Origin: Berberis thunbergii
Lineage: Eukaryota > Streptophyta > Magnoliopsida > Ranunculales > Berberidaceae
Length of the DNA: 64,000 nt
Assembly (NCBI GenBank): GCA_003290165.1
Contig: QNQO01008326.1
Coordinates: 404,001-468,000, forward strand
Direction of reading: 5' to 3'
Made by a program: the position numbers and the translations under genes. Under the pieces are notes generated by a model that made no database searches, was not told the DNA's origin, and worked only from the letters and a program-made list of their open reading frames with translations. Positions 22,967-36,700 of the stretch are shown one piece after another (the stretch's first letter is position 1; every line of letters starts with the position of its first letter).

Positions 22967-23487
22967 TGTCCACTCCTTCTTTTCGGTGGACAGGTTACTG
23001 TGATGCTGATTGGGCTTTTGATCCCACTGACAGGAGGTCTACATCTGGTTATTGTGTTTATTTGGGTGCTAATCTCATCTCTTGGTCCTCAAAGAAGTAG
23101 AGCACTGTCTCACGAAGCAGTACTGAAGCTGAGTATAGAAGCCTTGATGCTGTTACGGCTGAACTCACATGGTTGCAATCTCTAGTTTCTGAACTGCACA
23201 TTGGTTGTAGTACCCCCACTATCTGGTGTGATAACAAGAGTGTTGTTATGCTTAGTGCCAATCATGTCCTTCACTTTAGGACTAAGCATATTGGATTGGA
23301 TGTTTACTTTGTACGTGAGAAGGTTGCTCACCGTCTTGTTCATGTTCATCACATTCCATCAATTGATCAAGTTACTGACATTCTTACTAAGGCCCTTGGT
23401 AAATCCAGATTTTTGGCACTCCGTGACAAACTAAGTGTAGTTGATGCATCTACGCTTAGTTTGAGGGAGGATGTTAAGAGTAATTAG
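22925..23487 (+). pseudogene. copia RNase H (stop + frameshift)
   Basis: After a shift near 22925 the RNase H domain reads WTGYCDADWAFDPTDRRSTS and GYCVYLGANLISWSSKK. A stop at about 23098 follows. Then come the SRSSTEAEY-like stretch, IWCDNKSVVMLSANHVLHFR, and TKHIGLDVYFVREKV to the end at 23487. The catalytic D, E and D segments remain recognisable. Confidence 0.9.
23463..23471 (+). promoter_or_regulatory. Polypurine tract
   Basis: GAGGGAGGA lies directly before the 3' LTR and primes plus-strand DNA synthesis. Confidence 0.85.
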
Positions 23488-23669
23488 CTATGATATAAAC
23501 ATATGAGTTGTTCAGCTAGTTGTTAGTACATCTGTTAATATGTTCTGTAATCTGTTAGTCTGTTAGTTTGTTTTGACTACTAGCATTGCCTATATAAATC
23601 ATGTAAGCTGTACATTTTAGGAATGAGATTCAATACAACTTTCTCTATAACCTTTTGTAGAAGTTAACA
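23472..23669 (+). repeat. 3' LTR of copia element
   Basis: This 198-bp LTR is nearly identical to the 5' LTR. It carries an extra direct repeat TCTGTTAG(TTTG) near 23555. Confidence 0.92.
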
Positions 23670-23674
23670 TTGAA

Positions 23675-24770
23675 ACAGTTCGAGTTTTGGAATCTCATTT
23701 TTCTAAAGAGTTAGGCTTGGCCCAATACCGTCCATCACCCTTAAAATGTGCATCTCTAGAATGATGAACAGTATTGAACTAGGCCTAGCGTGGGTCTGAC
23801 TTGCCTAGCCCCGACTCTAGAAAAATGGGATGCTCTCTACAAAAATTAGAGCCTTGGACACATATCATGGAGCCTTGTTTGGAATCACAGCTCAACTCCA
23901 CGCCTTGGACGCAAATCATGGAGCCTTCCTCCTTCCTTTCCTTTCCTTTCCAGCACTAATTAAGCGTGACAGCTTGTGTGCGGTGCATGTGTTTTCGTGG
24001 GACCCACGTTTCACAATTCAATGGAGAAGGCGCTGTTGTGTGATTGCGTATGTAAACAAAAACAAAAATTAGAGCACTTTTAAACCAACCAGCTTGTGGG
24101 ACTACAGTACAGTACACACTATCGTTAACATACTCATCTCCTCTGATATACCTTGAAGTGGCATAAATACTCACCCATCTCCTATTGTAAGCTGTTGGTT
24201 CAAAGTGGTTATCCTACCAAACGGATTACTATTTATTTTCAGTTCATTAAAAAAAACCATGAACACTGTCTTATAATACAAGTAAAATTTGCAAACTTAC
24301 AACCTAATCTCTTGCATGCAACAAGCCAACAACCACCAAAACCTTCACAGATACAAAATCATTTCTTCCTCCTCCTCTCTTCCAATTTCTTTCTTTATTA
24401 GGGAGGGGCAAGAAGGTAATGTTCGTGTAAATTGTTGAGTTGGAATTGGAAATAGTTGAATTTTAAGGAAGAAAAAGAAAGAGACTAATTTTGAACTGCT
24501 CGAAAACTCTCCATTTCGATCTGTCTGTCACTCCTCACAAATAAGGCAGGCAACCTCAGTACCAAAGGGAGGGGTTTTCTCTCTCTTTGGCTTCATTATT
24601 CGTTGATAAGAAACCTCATTCACCTTTATATTTGCCCTAATAGACCTGGTTTTGTAAACTTTTACTTACAAAACCAGGTCCAAATTGACCGTCTCTGCAA
24701 CCTCTCGCGGCTTTAGATCTATCAAAGCTTCGCATTCAAGCTTCTGTGAGGTCGCTTCGCTTCGGCCAAG
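23675..24770 (+). other. Upstream region / probable 5' UTR and promoter of the syntaxin gene
   Basis: No gene is seen. A tandem-like pair CCTTGGACACATATCATGGAG and CCTTGGACGCAAATCATGGAG occurs at about 23850 and 23905. The last 200 bp before the ATG at 24771 are CT-rich, fitting a 5' UTR. An unmatched inverted pair TTTGTAAACTTTTACTTACAAAACC with ACCTGGTTTTGTAA lies at 24646-24680, a possible short stem. Confidence 0.4.
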
Positions 24771-27700
24771 ATGAACGACCTTCTAACGGTACATTTTTTT
24801 TTTTTTTTTTTTCATTTTCAATGAGTTGTTGGGTTTTTGGAGTTGATTCATCTTTCAGCTGTTAGGTTTTTTATTTTTATTTTTGGGCAATGTTCACATT
24901 TCAATTTGAATTTGATGTCCTTCAACTACTATTTAAATTACAAACACACAGGGGAATGAATCCCTTATACCTATGAACACAAAATGCAAACTTTTTATTT
25001 ACCAAAGAATGTGTCCATGAGCAAAGTATATGCTAGTTCTCTTTCCCGGCCTTGGTTTGTGACAAATTGGGATAACTGTTTAAAAATGCTGTTTTCTTCC
25101 TTGCTAATGCATATTAAGATGCTGCAATCATTTCAAACTGTCATTTTCATTCTTTGTTGTTTCTATATTATCAAATACATTTCTAATGTCTTGGTACTTT
25201 TTCAGGATTCATTTGAGATCCCCCGACGTCAACCTTCAAGGGGTGGGGATGTCGAGTTAGGAATGAATGCAAATTCTGCAGACATGGGCTTAGACCGTTT
25301 TTTCAAACAGGTTGGTAGTTACTATACCGATAAATAGCATCTTCATCCAGTTCTTTTACATGATTTTGCATTGTAAAAGCGATTCTTTTATTGGTTATTG
25401 TCTGATATTGCCAAATGACTTAGTAGCATCTCTTATCATGCTAGGTTGAAGAAATTGAAAAGCAAATTGAGAAGATTAATCGGCATTTGAAGAATCTGCA
25501 GGTATGAGTTTCCTTTTAGTTGTTTTGCAGCTTTTCACAACCTATAACTCAATTTGCCATTTTCTCTTGACTTATGTAACAAAGACAGTCTCAGTCTTTA
25601 TAGGAGTTCACTGTGTCACTCATAATCTTCAACCCCATCTATTAGATGCATGGACACAAGCTTTAAATCAGTCCCCTACCCAGCTCTTACAAATAGGCGA
25701 CAGTCATAGACCACTAGAAAGAGTCATATATTGCTGCAGTATCAACTTTTTTGGCCTTGAAAATGGTTCAAAAGAAAGAAAGCTTATGCAATGTTGAATC
25801 CTAATGCCTAATCAGCATTAGCACCTCCATGACCATGATCACCCTCCCTCTCTAGAAAGCTTTCTTCAACGATTCATCTAATTATTTTTAGCAAAAGAGT
25901 CCACCAAATTGCATAAAAATCAGATAAAGCTTTAATTTTCTAGGTTCCCTCTTCGTGGAATACTCTACATTTCCAACTTAAGGTTATGGGAATATCTTTG
26001 AAAATTTATGTTGGAAGAACTTCCATGCCGCTTAAGCTAGAGGACAGCTAGAAAGATATGTTCAACAAATGAGAGATGATCAATCATTCATTGCGGTAAC
26101 GAGTCCAATGACATCCCAGACACTCAATGTCTACTTATATGTTACGCCTTCTTCGAATTCATTGTTTGGAAAGCGCCTCCAAAGCTCTTGCCACTTGGAA
26201 CAGGCAACTTTCTGGATGGTAGATTTTACCTATGCCAGGTTGGGGAGCTGCCTCTGTGGGAATGTGATGCTCCAGATTCAAGGGAGACACCTTATTTTCA
26301 TCACATTTCCTACCGATCAACCATCCTCATTCTTGATGGGTACCAATTACAAGTCATTAATTGTAGAGATGGTGTCATCCAATTCATATCAGTAAATCAT
26401 AAGTGAACTGACTTTTTTCTTTTTTTTGGCGACTAAACACACACCAAGAATTCCATTGATCAAATAGAAAGGGAGTGAGAAACTCACAATACAAGAAAGG
26501 AAGAAAGGCACAATTCTTGAGAAAGAAAACCAAAAGAAATGTTTTGTATGTTTCTATAAGCAGAACCCCAATGCCAAATGTCCTCATTGAGAGACAAAAA
26601 ACACTCTTGAAAGTAAAGACTCTTCCCTGAAAAATTTCTTTTGTTTCCTTCCCTAAAAGGTTTCCTTCCATAAACTCCAAGTCACAAAATGAATGTGATA
26701 GAATTAAGGAATAAACTAATTTAAACGAAAGAGTAAATTGAATTATATGATACTCGAAGTAACGAATAAGAATCGAAATAACAATGACAAAAGCTAAAGA
26801 AAAATAACTAAGAAACCAATTATTCTTTAATCATCAACTGAATAACAGTGAACAACCCTTGCCTTTTATGATTGTCGTACTTATTTGGCAAACTAATTAC
26901 TTAACCTTAATTGGCTAATGCCCTAACTACTATTTTGGGTTCCTACTTAATTAGGCCCAGCTATTCTTAGTATTGATAGACTAATCTGTAATATTGCTAA
27001 TAATGCTTAAATCGTACTCCCCGGGTTGAAGAAGGCAAACGAGCACAAGCAATTACTTAGAGAACACATTAGAGAACACAAGGTGAAGTGCATTGGCAGA
27101 AGTCAACCTCAAATCTTTCCTTTGTAGTTGCTCTCATTACAAATAAGTAATTCTAAATTGGGCCACCAAATACAAAGTCCAAGAAGAGTCCCCGTCTCAA
27201 AGGATATCCAGTTATCCACTGCAAATTTTCAATGTATTTGTGCGAAAATTTCTTGAATTGAGCTTTAAAACTGATATAGAACCAGTATCATGTGGTAATA
27301 AATGTCCATGAATTCCACTGCAAATATCCTGATCCTTAGGAAAAGATGATGTAGAACAATGTGGTGGTACAACCAAACAGTAGGGCAAATAACTTTGTCT
27401 CTCCAATTGTTTTCATGAACAAAGCTGGAGGGAGTATTTTCTGGGTTGCGGCTCGTGATGAGGAGGGGGTGGGGTTTGGTTTGGTCGATCGACCTGTCCA
27501 ATCAAGGGGAGGAGTGGTGCAGGGTGAGATAGAACATCGGAATGGAGTGGGGGAGCGGCGGAGGGGGAAGTCGATCGATTAAGGAGGATGGGGGAGGGAC
27601 TCGATTGACTGAAGTGGGCGGATGAGGGATGCAATCGATTGAATCAATGGGGAGGAGGGCTTGATCGACTGGATCGATGGGGAGGAGGACTCAATCGACT

Positions 27701-30700
27701 GAATTGAGGGGGGAGGAATTGTAGCGATCGACTGGGGGAAGATCGGTTGGCCTGTGCAATGTCGCCTGGGAGAGAGGGAGCAGCCGATGGGGAGTGATGA
27801 CACACTTGTCTGTGCAGTGCAACCGGTGGTGCTCTGGCAGGGGCTGGAGAAGGTGGTGCTGCGTGTGGATGTCCGATGGCCTCTTTGGTGTCTGACAAAA
27901 ATTCTGTGATATCAGTTTCATCCCCTTCATTTCCGTTCCACTGCCTTTGCTACAGATTTCTCTACGGCTATCTCTACCTTTGTCTCAATTTTTTCAATTT
28001 TTTTCTTCAATCTGTTGTTCCAGCCCTACTAGTTTGTTCTTTCATTCTTCGTCTTTGTGGAGCCCTTCTTGTTCAATCTCCACGTCTATGATATTTTCAA
28101 AGTTTTCTATTCTTCCATGTTTTCAACTGCATTGATTCTTTCTTCCTCTATCATCTTCCAAGCTTTTCTTCTACGTCATAATAAACTGAATTAAACGAAA
28201 TAGTAAATTGGAATAAACAAAACAATACTCAAAGTAGTGAACAAGAATCGAAATAACAATGATAAAAGCTAATGGAAAATAACTAGGAAATCAATTATTC
28301 TTTCAATCATCAATTGAATTGTAATGAACAACCCTTGCTTTATTTATATTTGTCCTAGCTTATTTGGCAAACTAATTGACCTAACCCTAATTGGCTAATA
28401 ATTAACTACTATTTTGGACTCATACTTAATTAGGCTCAATTATTCCTAATACTAAGATTGCTAATATTGCTTACATCACAATGCCTCTCCTCTAAATTCA
28501 TTCCCCAAGCTAGAGATATTGATGTGCTTCCATTCTTTAAACCAATCCTTGATAGATCCCCAAACCTGCTATTTCACTTTGAACTTTCCCAGGAAAGCGG
28601 ACTATTCCTCCTTTGAGTATTTGACAATTCAAAAGAATGTGATCAGTCGATTCCTCTTTTTGGTTGCAAAGTACACACAATGATTGGGGATTTGAAAATC
28701 CATTCTTTTCAAATTGTCAACAGCAAGGACTCTGCTTTGGATAACTGCCTATAAGAAGAAATTATGCTTCTGGGGGCAGGGCTGGAGCCATATCTTCTTC
28801 CAGTTTTCTGCTATAAATTGGTGCTCATGATCATGGGTTGCTTTGGAACTGACTAAATTAATAATAATACACAGGAATATCTGCCTCATTTAGAAGTAAT
28901 TAAAAATCGTTGAAAAATTAAAGTTGCATACTTGCACTACCTCATGTCCTTGTCTGGTCCAAGATAGGGCTGGAGCCATATCTTTTTCCAGTTTTCTGCT
29001 CATGATCATGGGTTGCTCTGAAAATGACTAAATTAGTGTGCGGGAATATCACCCTCATCTAGAAGTAATTAAAAATCGTTGAAAATTTAAAGTTGCATGC
29101 TTTGCACTACCCCATGTCCTTGTCTGGTCCAAGACGTCTCTAACATGTACAATATCCTAATGCAACATAGAGTTGGTTACGACAACTAAGACTCACTCTC
29201 TAAACTTAATAAAGATTGTTCATTCAATGTGATTATGTGTAATTTGAGCAAGGATAACTTCGAGAAAAATAATGTGATCCGATTTGGTGGTGCATGAGAT
29301 TTAAGAACGCAAAGATGTTGGTATTTCACAATGTTGAATCTTTATTTCGATGAAGTTCTAATTAGCTTTGCAATTGGATTATCCTTTTTGCTCTACTGTC
29401 ATGGATCATCAAATGAGCAACAATTTCAGATCTGATCCACATGAATTTCAAAGAAAATCAATTGTGAACATGCTAGTAAAACTTGAGATTAAAAGATTGT
29501 TCCTTGTTTAAGTAAGTAACATTGTGGTCTTCCATTTATTGTCACCTTTTAATCACCCTTTATGTCTTTAAATCCCACTTGTTATTTGCTTGTTTAAATC
29601 TGGGTTTTATTCACCCTCAGAACAACCAAGTTGATAATCATATTTTAACTTTTACAACATGATATATATGCAGGATGCAAATGAGCAGTCAAAATCTGTA
29701 ACCAAGGCTGCTTCCATGAAAGGTAAACACTGCGAATATACTTAAGAGGATAATTATGTAAAGTTTGAAATGTACTTGCATTAATTTTCAGGAATTTTTA
29801 TCCCGCAAATCAATTCAGAACTACGTGATGTAGAGGTTTTGATTGGAAATTCCACGGTCAGATTTTGAATATCCCCCATGCGCCATTATTAGTTGGGTCC
29901 ATCATAAAAGAATGCAAATGCATTCCAATACTAGGTACCAAGTGGAGCCTAACTATGCAAAAATGTGCACAAACAATTTGTTGTGCTTATGAAGACATGA
30001 GTATATGCATGCATAATAAATACCTTATGAAAGAATTGCCTCACTGCAAAAGATGCAAGGAAGGGAAACACATGTGTCTATGAAGACATGAATGCATGCA
30101 TGCACAATATACACCTAATGAAAGAATGAGCTCACTGATACTAATTTGATCTCACAATGCACCAACATGGATGTTGGCTAGACTTTCTTGATATCAGGGC
30201 TTACATGAACTGGGTATGCTACCCCCATTTTTAGAGAAAACTGCTTCATTTTGAATGTTGTGGTTGTGCATTAGACATGTTTTCTGTGGTGCATTTTTCC
30301 GTTATTTTTATTGTAACCATGTCCATGTATGTTATTGGAAAATCATATAGAATTTTCACTGTTTGTTGTACTACCACTGCTGGACATACATAACACTTGA
30401 ATTCATAGTTCCTTTCTGCACTAATTTGGATGACCATTCTACTGTTTTCTCCACAAGTACATGTTTGACACTGCAGATTAGTGTCTGATGCAAATTATAG
30501 AATCATAGTTTGCATGGGCGCTCCATACCCCCCCTCCCCCCCCTTAAACTTAGTTGTATTCTGTTTTCCTTGAATGCTGTACCTACCTGCTGCCATCTCT
30601 TTGAGACGCGAGCATACGGATTCAAAAAACGTAAATGCGTATTTCTACCGTGTGAAATGGCATTCTGAATTTCTCAGTATTATTGATTGGATTTTCAGAC

Positions 30701-33700
30701 AGTACGCTACCTTGGCCTACTTATTTTGTGTGAATTTATGTTATTCGTATTCCTATCTATTTTCATCTTTAATTAATTAAAATAGGTCTGCCCCTGATCT
30801 TCAAATCCACTTTGATTAGGCTGGAAATGTTGGACAGAGAGGAACTTTTAGGGTGATCTTTATGGTGACGAGAATCACCAGTTAGTTAATGGATCTTAGC
30901 TATCTGTGATATTTCATTTGATTGGTCTATAATTCTCAGGCTTGAGTTTTTGTTAGGATGATCTTTATAGCAAGGTCATTTGCATTTTTTTTTGTGGGGA
31001 AATTGAGCAGGGGTTATTTTAGAATCCCCAAACCTTAGAAAATTGAAGATGGTTACAATCTTAGATACTCTCCCTATTCTATCTTCAAATACAATCTTCT
31101 TAAGGTCCTCAACAAATGAGTTGAGAGTAATTAATACAAATTCAGAGCTAGGATATAAACTAGCTAGATGGTCAGCAGCTTTGTTCGTTTCTTGGAAATG
31201 ATGCTTGACTCTGTGAGTCACAAGCATCAAGAGAATGATGCATGCAATTAAGTGCCTCAGGTCCCATGGGGTCTATGTTCTTCGTTAAATACAAATACAC
31301 AGTGCGAGAATCTGTTGAAATAATCAATCTAGTGATGGCATGAATAGATAACACCTTCAGTCCAGCTTCAACTCCCTGAAACTCATGTTTAATGAACGAA
31401 TGGCCAGTTGTAGCTCCTACACAAGCAGCAACTGGCTCACCATTATCATCCCTGATGATGGCACCGTATCCACCTCGCATTCCCTGTAAGGAGCCATATG
31501 AATTCAATCTATGCCACCCTGCATCTGGCATGACCCATTTGCATTTTACTGGTTTATGATAGTACTGAATGTTCAGTTTCATCTTCCAAACAACTCCTGG
31601 CTTGCCGCACTATCTTCTATTTTGAGCTCGAGCCCAGCCACTTATACTAGTTGAATACCTGGTATCCGCGCGTGCGCATAAGCTCTTCTATTTCTTTCTG
31701 CCCAGAGATGATACACCGCTGCATTTAGAGCTAACTTCTTTAAATTGTAACAGGATTGTCCCCACCAAAGACTTCCCTGCACCAAAAAATTTCCTGCTCC
31801 CAGTCATACACTTGTCTACTGTAACAGATGTAACACTATACGCAGCATATATTTCCACACAAACTTTGAATAGATACACTCGAAGAACAAGTGTACTTCC
31901 GTTTCTGAGTCAGCCAAGCATAGACGACACAAATCATTCCCTGCCTTCACTGCTTCAATTTTTACAGTCTTAATAGATGATTGCAAAGCTAGCCAAGTTA
32001 TAAAACTGCGCCTATGAATGTTCCCTTTGAACCAAATGTGGCCTGTCCAGATGACTGGAATTGCTCGAGGTATGAGAGCTTCATAAGCGGTTTTCATGCT
32101 AAACTGACCATTATTGCTTGTACTCCATATTACTTCATCTTATTGGTTACGGCCGATCTCCACATCCTTCAAGTAACTAACAATTTCAGTCATTGAGGCA
32201 GGGCAGCTATGCGTTGCGGAACATACCATGCTCCACTCCTTATCAAAATTTTAACAATATCATCTCTATGCAAATGGCAATCATAAAGCATTTCTTGGGG
32301 AAATCTATCCATAAGTACACCTAGTGGATGCCAAGGCTCTTTCCAAAATTTTGTTTTTTCACCATTGCCTATCAAGTGTAGAACAAAGCTAGAAGCCTTA
32401 TTTCTAGAATCCAAAATCCTTCTCCAACACCATGAGGCTTCATTAGGCGTTTTCACTAACCATAAGTCTTTCTGCTTGATCAAATAGTTCTTGGTCCAGG
32501 TCACCATAGTGTGTCCTTATGAGCAGCTATGTGCCACATGCGCCTCATAGTCACCGCCTCGTTGCTCACGTCTAAGTTTCTAATGCCCTATCCACCTTCC
32601 TGATATGGATGGCATATATTCTTCTATCCCACCATAGCCTTTTTGGAAAGAACATCATTCCCTGTCCACAAGAAGCTTCGTAAGATAGCGTTTATATTCT
32701 TGATAGTTTGCTTTAGGAAGAACTTAGCATGCAGCCCAGTAGACTCGCATACTAATTAGGACCGATTTTATCAGAACGACTCTTCCCGCATAGATTAAGA
32801 ATTTGGTTTTCCAAGAGGAGACTAACTTATTTTCTCGAAGATTGGCATATATTGTTGGTGAGATAGAGTGGAGGAGATGAGAGGTAGACCAAGATATTGA
32901 TAGGATCTGAAGAAGAAAAGAGCACAAAACTATTTATTGAAGAATGACGGCTTTCTTTACAAAAGAAATGTACAAAACAAGCTTTCGAGAGGCTTGGTTT
33001 CTCCTTGGAGCAATAGCTCTATTGACAAGAAAGAATTTTCATACCTAACTTCTACTTCTCTGTTCTTATTTATAGAAGTACCACCCCTTATTGCCAGCTC
33101 ACTGTTTTGGACAGTGTAGCCTATTCCTAACAAACATAGCAACTTGAATTCCTAACAAACATAGCAACTTGTTTATTACATCAACTAATTTCTCTTCTAA
33201 CTACCCGACTTATACCTTCTCCTTGCATATGTAAATCTTATAGGAGGCCTATCAGATATCTAATAGGAAGCTTCTCAACAGTAAACTGCAGCTGGTCATT
33301 GATATGAGCCAAGTCAGTGCACGGTATTCCTGCTGAAAACAGTGTGCTTTTGTTGCATTAACTGCACCCTGTGCATGCCTTGAATTCCTGAAATACATCA
33401 TATAATGCCTTGGCTGAGCCTATATCACCGTGTAAGAAGGCTATAAGATAATCCTGTAAGAAGGCTATAAGATAATCTTCAAAACTTAAATGGGTGATAA
33501 TGGGGTCAGAACATCTTTAGTGCAGCTTGTATGTCCGTCTTGTACCTTCTTGAGTAGAAGAGTTGAGATCTCCATCACCATCACAAATAAATAAGGGTGC
33601 CCCCTTGTACCCCTAATAGCCCTTTGGGGAACCATTAAGATTAATTGAAAACTTGGCCGTAGTTATGCATTCCTTTATCCATTGGACAAAGGGAGCTTCA

Positions 33701-36700
33701 TTTTTGTGAGAACATTCAATAGAGCTTCCCCATCGAACCATATCAAATGCCTTCTTAAGATCAATTTTTGCATCACACTAAGGTGGACCATTGTCTCTGT
33801 GATAGTTCCTAACGAGCTCATGAGCTAACATAATGTTATATTAGATGTATCTGCATCATTTTCTTATTTTGTTGAATACCTCTTGTTCTTTTCTAGGCTT
33901 TTAGTAGTAATTGGTTTTTGACATCACCGGACGGAGCTACATAGGGGCAAGCACTTGCCTCCACTGACTTTTTGAATAACATTTAAAATTAATTTTTCCT
34001 CCTAACTTTATGTACAATTTTGATTTGCCCCCTGTATAGATCTTCTCTTCTCTACCAAACCCCTCTCATTAAATCCCCAAATCTCAGTAGACCCCTCAGC
34101 AGTTCAACATTTCAAATCGCCAAATCTCTCCAATAATCTATCATAAGTCATAACTTCTAATCTATCACTTCTCCGAGAAATGAGCTTCTGAAGTACAGTG
34201 AGATTCAATGTGCTCATCTTCACATTATGAGGAATCTTGTCTACTACTCCCTTCTCGCTCAACATGGAAACCCCATGTTCTTGGGAAACCCCCAAAGTTC
34301 ACTTTTTGGCATCGGCTATCAGAGTATCAATGACAGTCCACCATTCGGATGAGCTTCGTGTGGAACCTGGTTCCAACTTTCAGGAAAGCAGGAACTCTAC
34401 CGAAGCACATCTACGAGGCGCGGCTGCTTTAGGTGCACTCTTATAAATTTCTTGTCTGAAGGAAAGAGATGTTGTGAGGCTTCATTAATTGCATGTATAT
34501 TTTGCATGAATTTGTTATTTTGGTGATATTTTCTACTAAAGTTTTTTATTTGTTGGAAATTCTGAAATGGGGTTCATTGTTTTTTGATGATTGTTCACTT
34601 TCTGGAGATGGGTAATATTTATTACACCTTTTTACTGATATATTTCTCTGGTTTGAACTTTTCCTTGTTTTATTGATAATTTTTTGACTTGGGCATTTTA
34701 TATTTGTGAAGTGGTTCTTTCATCTAATTTAGGTTGTTTGTTTCACCTTCTGCTTTATGTTGCAATGATGGTTGATTGGTTCCTTTTCTGAGTTTGATTG
34801 TTCTATCGGTTCATCATCGAATGGCAAAATGATATTTTGTTTGTGATTTCTGCCTTGTGTTATGCATCAGATATCATACAATGCATAATATCACCGTTAT
34901 CTAGGAATTTGCATGTCAAACATCATTCCCCACAAGCACAAATTTGACCACATGAAATATATGATTTTGTGCTTGTGAAATGCTTTTTTTTATTCTAAAT
35001 GGGGATGGGAAGGGGAGAGAGTTTTTGGTATTCATGTTATAGATGTAGATGTAAGTGTTCAAATTAGAACTCTATTTTTGTATATCCAAGGTGATCTTCA
35101 TCGTCTTTTTAGTGAAATTTTTTTATTAGATTAGATGGAGTTTTGTTTAGCAGTTGGTATTTTGTATAGTTATTTATGTATTGTTCAAATAAATTTTTTA
35201 TTATGTTAAAGTAATTAATTATTATATTATCTTTAATTAATTATGACTCATCTCTCCACCCCTTCAACAAAAATCCTGGCTCCGTCATTGGATATCATGA
35301 CCACCAAATGTGTCTAAAAGTTAATGAAATTCCGTTTCTGTTAGTTTCCTTGAATATCTATTACATGGTGCACATCATATGCCCCCTCTTGTTCCGTCAC
35401 TTCTATTCATTTTTCATTTTTATTTTTTTGGTTTCCCAAGTCAGCAGCAGTAATTGACTACCATTATTTCTTGCAGCAATCAAGCAACGCATGGAGAAAG
35501 ATGTGGATGAAGTGAGCAAGCTTGCTATTTCAGTAAAGCAGAGAATTGAACAGATTGATAAAGATGTAATACTTTTTCCTCGTGCCTTGCAGTAATTTTG
35601 CAGTTTGAGAGAACTGTATGACCTTAATGGTTTTCTTTATCCAGAATTTAACCAATAGGCAAAAGCCTGGCTGTGGGCAAGGAACAGGCATCGATCGCAC
35701 CAGAACAGCAAGAACTGTGTAAGTTATGCTGGAAACTATATTTAGTTTTTTCAGATGTTCCAAGGCACAAGTACATTGTAGCATGCATCAGCTGTTTGAC
35801 ACTATATTTTAGTGCTGGGTAGTTAGAGAGAGATCTAATCATCTTATTGACGCGCTTCACATGGAAGACGTTTTACTATAGAAACTAATACAAATTTGAT
35901 GGTTAATAAGCAGTAAACATTGTTTAACTCTTTATGTTATTAACCATTTGACAGAAAATTACTCTTGGGACGTTTACAATTGCTTATTAGATGTGCTTAG
36001 AAACAAATAAAGGCAAAGGCTTGTCTGTTTAGATCAACTGGGAATCCAGGAATCTGATTGGTTTGTAGGGGAATTAGTAAATCCAAATATAAAATGATGA
36101 TGTCATACATTAACATGATCGTAATGCCAGAGTGGTCTTTATGTATTATTTGTTTACTTATTTATTTTTATATAGTTCCAATTTACTTTTAGATACTGGA
36201 ATGCTGAAATTACCTTCATATGGTCCTTATGGAAATGTTTTAAGAGGGGCTTATTTTGTCCCAGTTAACATTTGACTGATGGTCCTGAGTCTTTTGACAT
36301 GTGAACGACTTCGGATAAAACTAGACATAAATGGAGTGCCTTTATCCGGGTGATCATTCCCCCCTCCTAGCCATGTGCCTTATCAATAATGCATGGTAGT
36401 TTTTAGGTGCTAACATTTGTATTGTTATTCTGATGCATATTGCATTTGGTGCTTCTGTGTGAACTTTTTGATCTTTGTACGGAAGGAGTTTATTTTACAA
36501 GTTGATGAAATTTCTTGTGGTTAACCCCTTGCAGTGCTGTGAAGAAAAAAATGAAAGATAAGATGGATGAGTTTCAGGTATGCTATTAATAAGGGTACAC
36601 ATTTCTTGTAACTAAGGGCTTTTCTCTTGCCTATACTTATGTTTCCATTTTATTTTATGTCAGACACTAAGGGAAAACATCCATCAAGAATATCGCGATG

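Larger units (their letters stand above)
18744..23669 (+). mobile_element. Ty1/copia LTR retrotransposon, full length but inactivated
   Basis: LTRs at 18744-18932 and 23472-23669 begin TGTTAAGAGTAATTAGC and end TTAACA or CTAACA. The 5-bp duplication TTGAA flanks the element (18739-18743 and 23670-23674). The domain order gag, protease, integrase, RT, RNase H is that of copia. The LTR pair is nearly identical apart from a short TCTGTTAGTTTG duplication in the 3' copy, so insertion is fairly recent. The polyprotein nevertheless contains several stops and frameshifts. Confidence 0.95.
30976..33800 (-). mobile_element. L1-type LINE remnant, antisense in syntaxin intron 4
   Basis: From 33800 downwards the minus strand encodes an RT segment ([22 protein letters not shown]) and then, past the solo LTR at 32898-33254, the RT end ([20 protein letters not shown]). 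A linker ([20 protein letters not shown]), a zf-RVT domain and an RNase H domain follow. This is the order of plant L1 ORF2. Multiple frameshifts and stops make it dead. The 5' RT half and the endonuclease are absent. Confidence 0.85.

Noticed and set aside
34104..34446. Opposed short ORFs inside the hAT-like element
   Set aside because: They overlap on opposite strands, are short, and have no recognised transposase or host domain.
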